NCBI GenBank assembly: GCA_964564915.1
Contig: CAZMCU010000063.1
Span: 1 to 6,313 of the forward strand
Direction: 5' to 3'
DNA length: 6,313 bases
Source of the DNA: JAFGBM01 sp964564915
GTDB taxonomy: Bacteria; Actinomycetota; Actinomycetes; Actinomycetales; Demequinaceae
The notes under the pieces were generated by a model that was not told where the DNA came from, made no database searches, and was given only the letters and a program-made list of their open reading frames with translations. Position 1 is the stretch's first letter. Each line of letters begins with the position of its first letter. This document shows, piece after piece, positions 5,216-6,313 of the stretch. The position numbers and the translations under genes are program-made.

Positions 5216-6313
5216 ATGAGCCAGACGACCGTGGCCGCCTTCGCGGTGACGCCCAACCCCGCGCCGGCGTCGGACGCCGTCCGCGAACAGGTGCTGCACG
5301 AGTTGAAGTTCGGCACCGTCTTCACCGACCACATGGCTCGCATCACGTGGCGCGAGGATGAGGGATGGACCGACCGGCGCGTCGAGCCGTATGGGCCGTT
5401 GTCGCTCGATCCCGCCGCGGCTGTCCTTCACTACGCCCAGGAGATCTTCGAGGGCCTCAAGGCGTATCGGCACGCGGACGGTTCGATTTGGCTCTTTCGC
5501 GCTGAGGCGAACGCCGAGCGCTTCCAGGCGTCCGCTCGCCGCCTCGCCCTGCCGGAGCTGCCGGTCGAGGACTTCCTCGGCTCGATCGAGGCGCTCCTCG
5601 CCGTCGACCACGCTTGGGTGCCGGACGCCCCGGAATCGTCGCTCTACCTTCGGCCGTTCATGTTCGCGTCCGAGGCGTTCCTCGGCGTGCGTCCCGCCAA
5701 TCTCGTCGACTACCTGATGATCGCCTCTCCCGTCGGCGCGTACTTCGCGGGCGGCGTCAAACCGGTGTCGATCTGGGTCGCGGAGGGCTTCCACCGCGCG
5801 GGTCCCGGCGGCACGGGGGCCGCGAAGTGCGGCGGAAACTACGCCGCCTCGCTCTTGCCGCAGATGCAGGCGTACGAGCACGGCTGCCAGCAGGTGCTCT
5901 TCACCGACGCCGCGACCGGGATGTACCTCGAGGAGCTCGGCGGCATGAACCTGTTTGTCGTCCGGGCGGACGGAACCATCGAGACGCCGCGCCTGACCGG
6001 GACGATCCTCGAAGGCATCACGCGATACTCCGTGCTCCAGATTCTGGAGGACGACGACGTCAAGGTGGTTGAGCGGGACATCTCGCTAGCCGAGGTGCGG
6101 GAGGGCATCGCCGAGGGTTCGATCACCGAGGTGTTCGCGTGCGGGACAGCCGCGGTCGTGACGCCCGTGGGGCGATTGGCTGGCGCGGACTTCGACGTCA
6201 CCGTTGGCGACGGCACGGCGGGCGAGGTGACCATGCAGATCCGCAAGGAGCTCATGGACATCCAGTACGGGCTCGCGGACGACACCTACGGGTGGATGCG
6301 CCGCGTGCGCTAG
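5216..6313 (+). CDS. ilvE: Branched-chain amino acid aminotransferase
   Basis: This fold-type IV PLP enzyme makes the final step to Val, Leu and Ile by transferring the amino group from glutamate to the 2-oxoacids. It has 365 residues, the longer form shared by mycobacterial and eukaryotic BCATs, as opposed to the roughly 300-residue E. coli IlvE. Seen are TDHM near the N-terminus, HYAQEIFEGLKAYR (72-85), the substrate-side YLRPF (144-148), the PLP-lysine segment GGTGAAKCGGNYAAS with Lys204, EELGGMN (239-245) with Glu240 as the expected partner of the PLP ring nitrogen, GITR (267-270) and EVFACGTAAVVTPV (305-318). The C-terminus has GEVTMQIR and the DTYGWM end typical of the family. D-amino-acid aminotransferase and aminodeoxychorismate lyase are unlikely given the length and the EGLKAYR segment. 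ATG 5216 lies 5 bases after the leuB stop, with AGGGGG (5202-5207) 8 bases upstream. The TAG is the last three bases of the window, so the gene is complete but nothing downstream is visible. Confidence 0.96.
   Translation: MSQTTVAAFAVTPNPAPASDAVREQVLHELKFGTVFTDHMARITWREDEGWTDRRVEPYGPLSLDPAAAVLHYAQEIFEGLKAYRHADGSIWLFRAEANAERFQASARRLALPELPVEDFLGSIEALLAVDHAWVPDAPESSLYLRPFMFASEAFLGVRPANLVDYLMIASPVGAYFAGGVKPVSIWVAEGFHRAGPGGTGAAKCGGNYAASLLPQMQAYEHGCQQVLFTDAATGMYLEELGGMNLFVVRADGTIETPRLTGTILEGITRYSVLQILEDDDVKVVERDISLAEVREGIAEGSITEVFACGTAAVVTPVGRLAGADFDVTVGDGTAGEVTMQIRKELMDIQYGLADDTYGWMRRVR

Noticed and set aside
4811..5881. 356-codon open frame on the minus strand across leuB and ilvE
   Set aside because: It spans two clear + strand genes, is low-complexity and Arg/Ala/Val-rich, and shows no family motif.
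1..6313. Mobile element, CRISPR array, tRNA/rRNA or phage-like insertion
   Set aside because: No direct-repeat arrays, transposase motifs, terminal repeats or RNA-gene signatures were seen; composition is even and every long stretch is explained by core metabolic genes.

Overview
The window carries a high-GC, tightly packed operon for branched-chain amino acid synthesis, all on the + strand: ilvB-ilvN-ilvC-leuB-ilvE. The tail of an unrelated NAD-dependent epimerase-type gene lies upstream. The proteins point to an actinobacterium. IlvB has the actinobacterial-style Ala/Lys/Pro-rich N-terminal extension. LeuB and IlvE resemble, motif for motif, the mycobacterial enzymes as I remember them. The KARI is the short class I type. 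The exact order cannot be assigned from sequence alone; a non-Streptomyces, non-mycobacterial lineage such as Acidimicrobiia is a guess.

Layout. 1-444: C-terminal half of an extended short-chain dehydrogenase/reductase. 445-703: a 259-base regulatory interval, the most informative non-coding part of the window. In order it holds two tandem 15-bp palindromes (460-474, 480-494), a TAGAGT -10 element (534-539), a likely leaderless 14-codon leader peptide with a Leu-Val-Val-Val run (547-591), mutually exclusive RNA pairings, a GC-rich terminator with a short T run (621-649), and the ilvB ribosome binding site. 704-2545 ilvB and 2548-3084 ilvN encode the catalytic and regulatory subunits of acetohydroxyacid synthase. 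3142-4173 is ilvC, 4170-5210 is leuB and 5216-6313 is ilvE, which ends on the last base of the window.

How it works together. IlvB/IlvN make acetolactate (valine/leucine branch) or acetohydroxybutyrate (isoleucine branch). IlvC isomerises and reduces these. The next enzyme, dihydroxyacid dehydratase (ilvD), is not in the window. LeuB performs the oxidative decarboxylation of the leucine branch; leuA and leuCD are also absent here. IlvE transaminates all three 2-oxoacids. Apart from a 57-base gap before ilvC, the genes are 2-5 bases apart or overlap, consistent with one transcript. Two layers of control are suggested: a DNA-binding regulator at the tandem palindromes and translation-dependent attenuation through the leader peptide. 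IlvN also keeps the residues that bind valine in homologues, so feedback inhibition is likely.

This is core metabolism, and I see no novel defence, mobile or otherwise exotic system. The points most worth a second look are the leader/operator architecture and an unusual acidic cofactor loop in IlvC.
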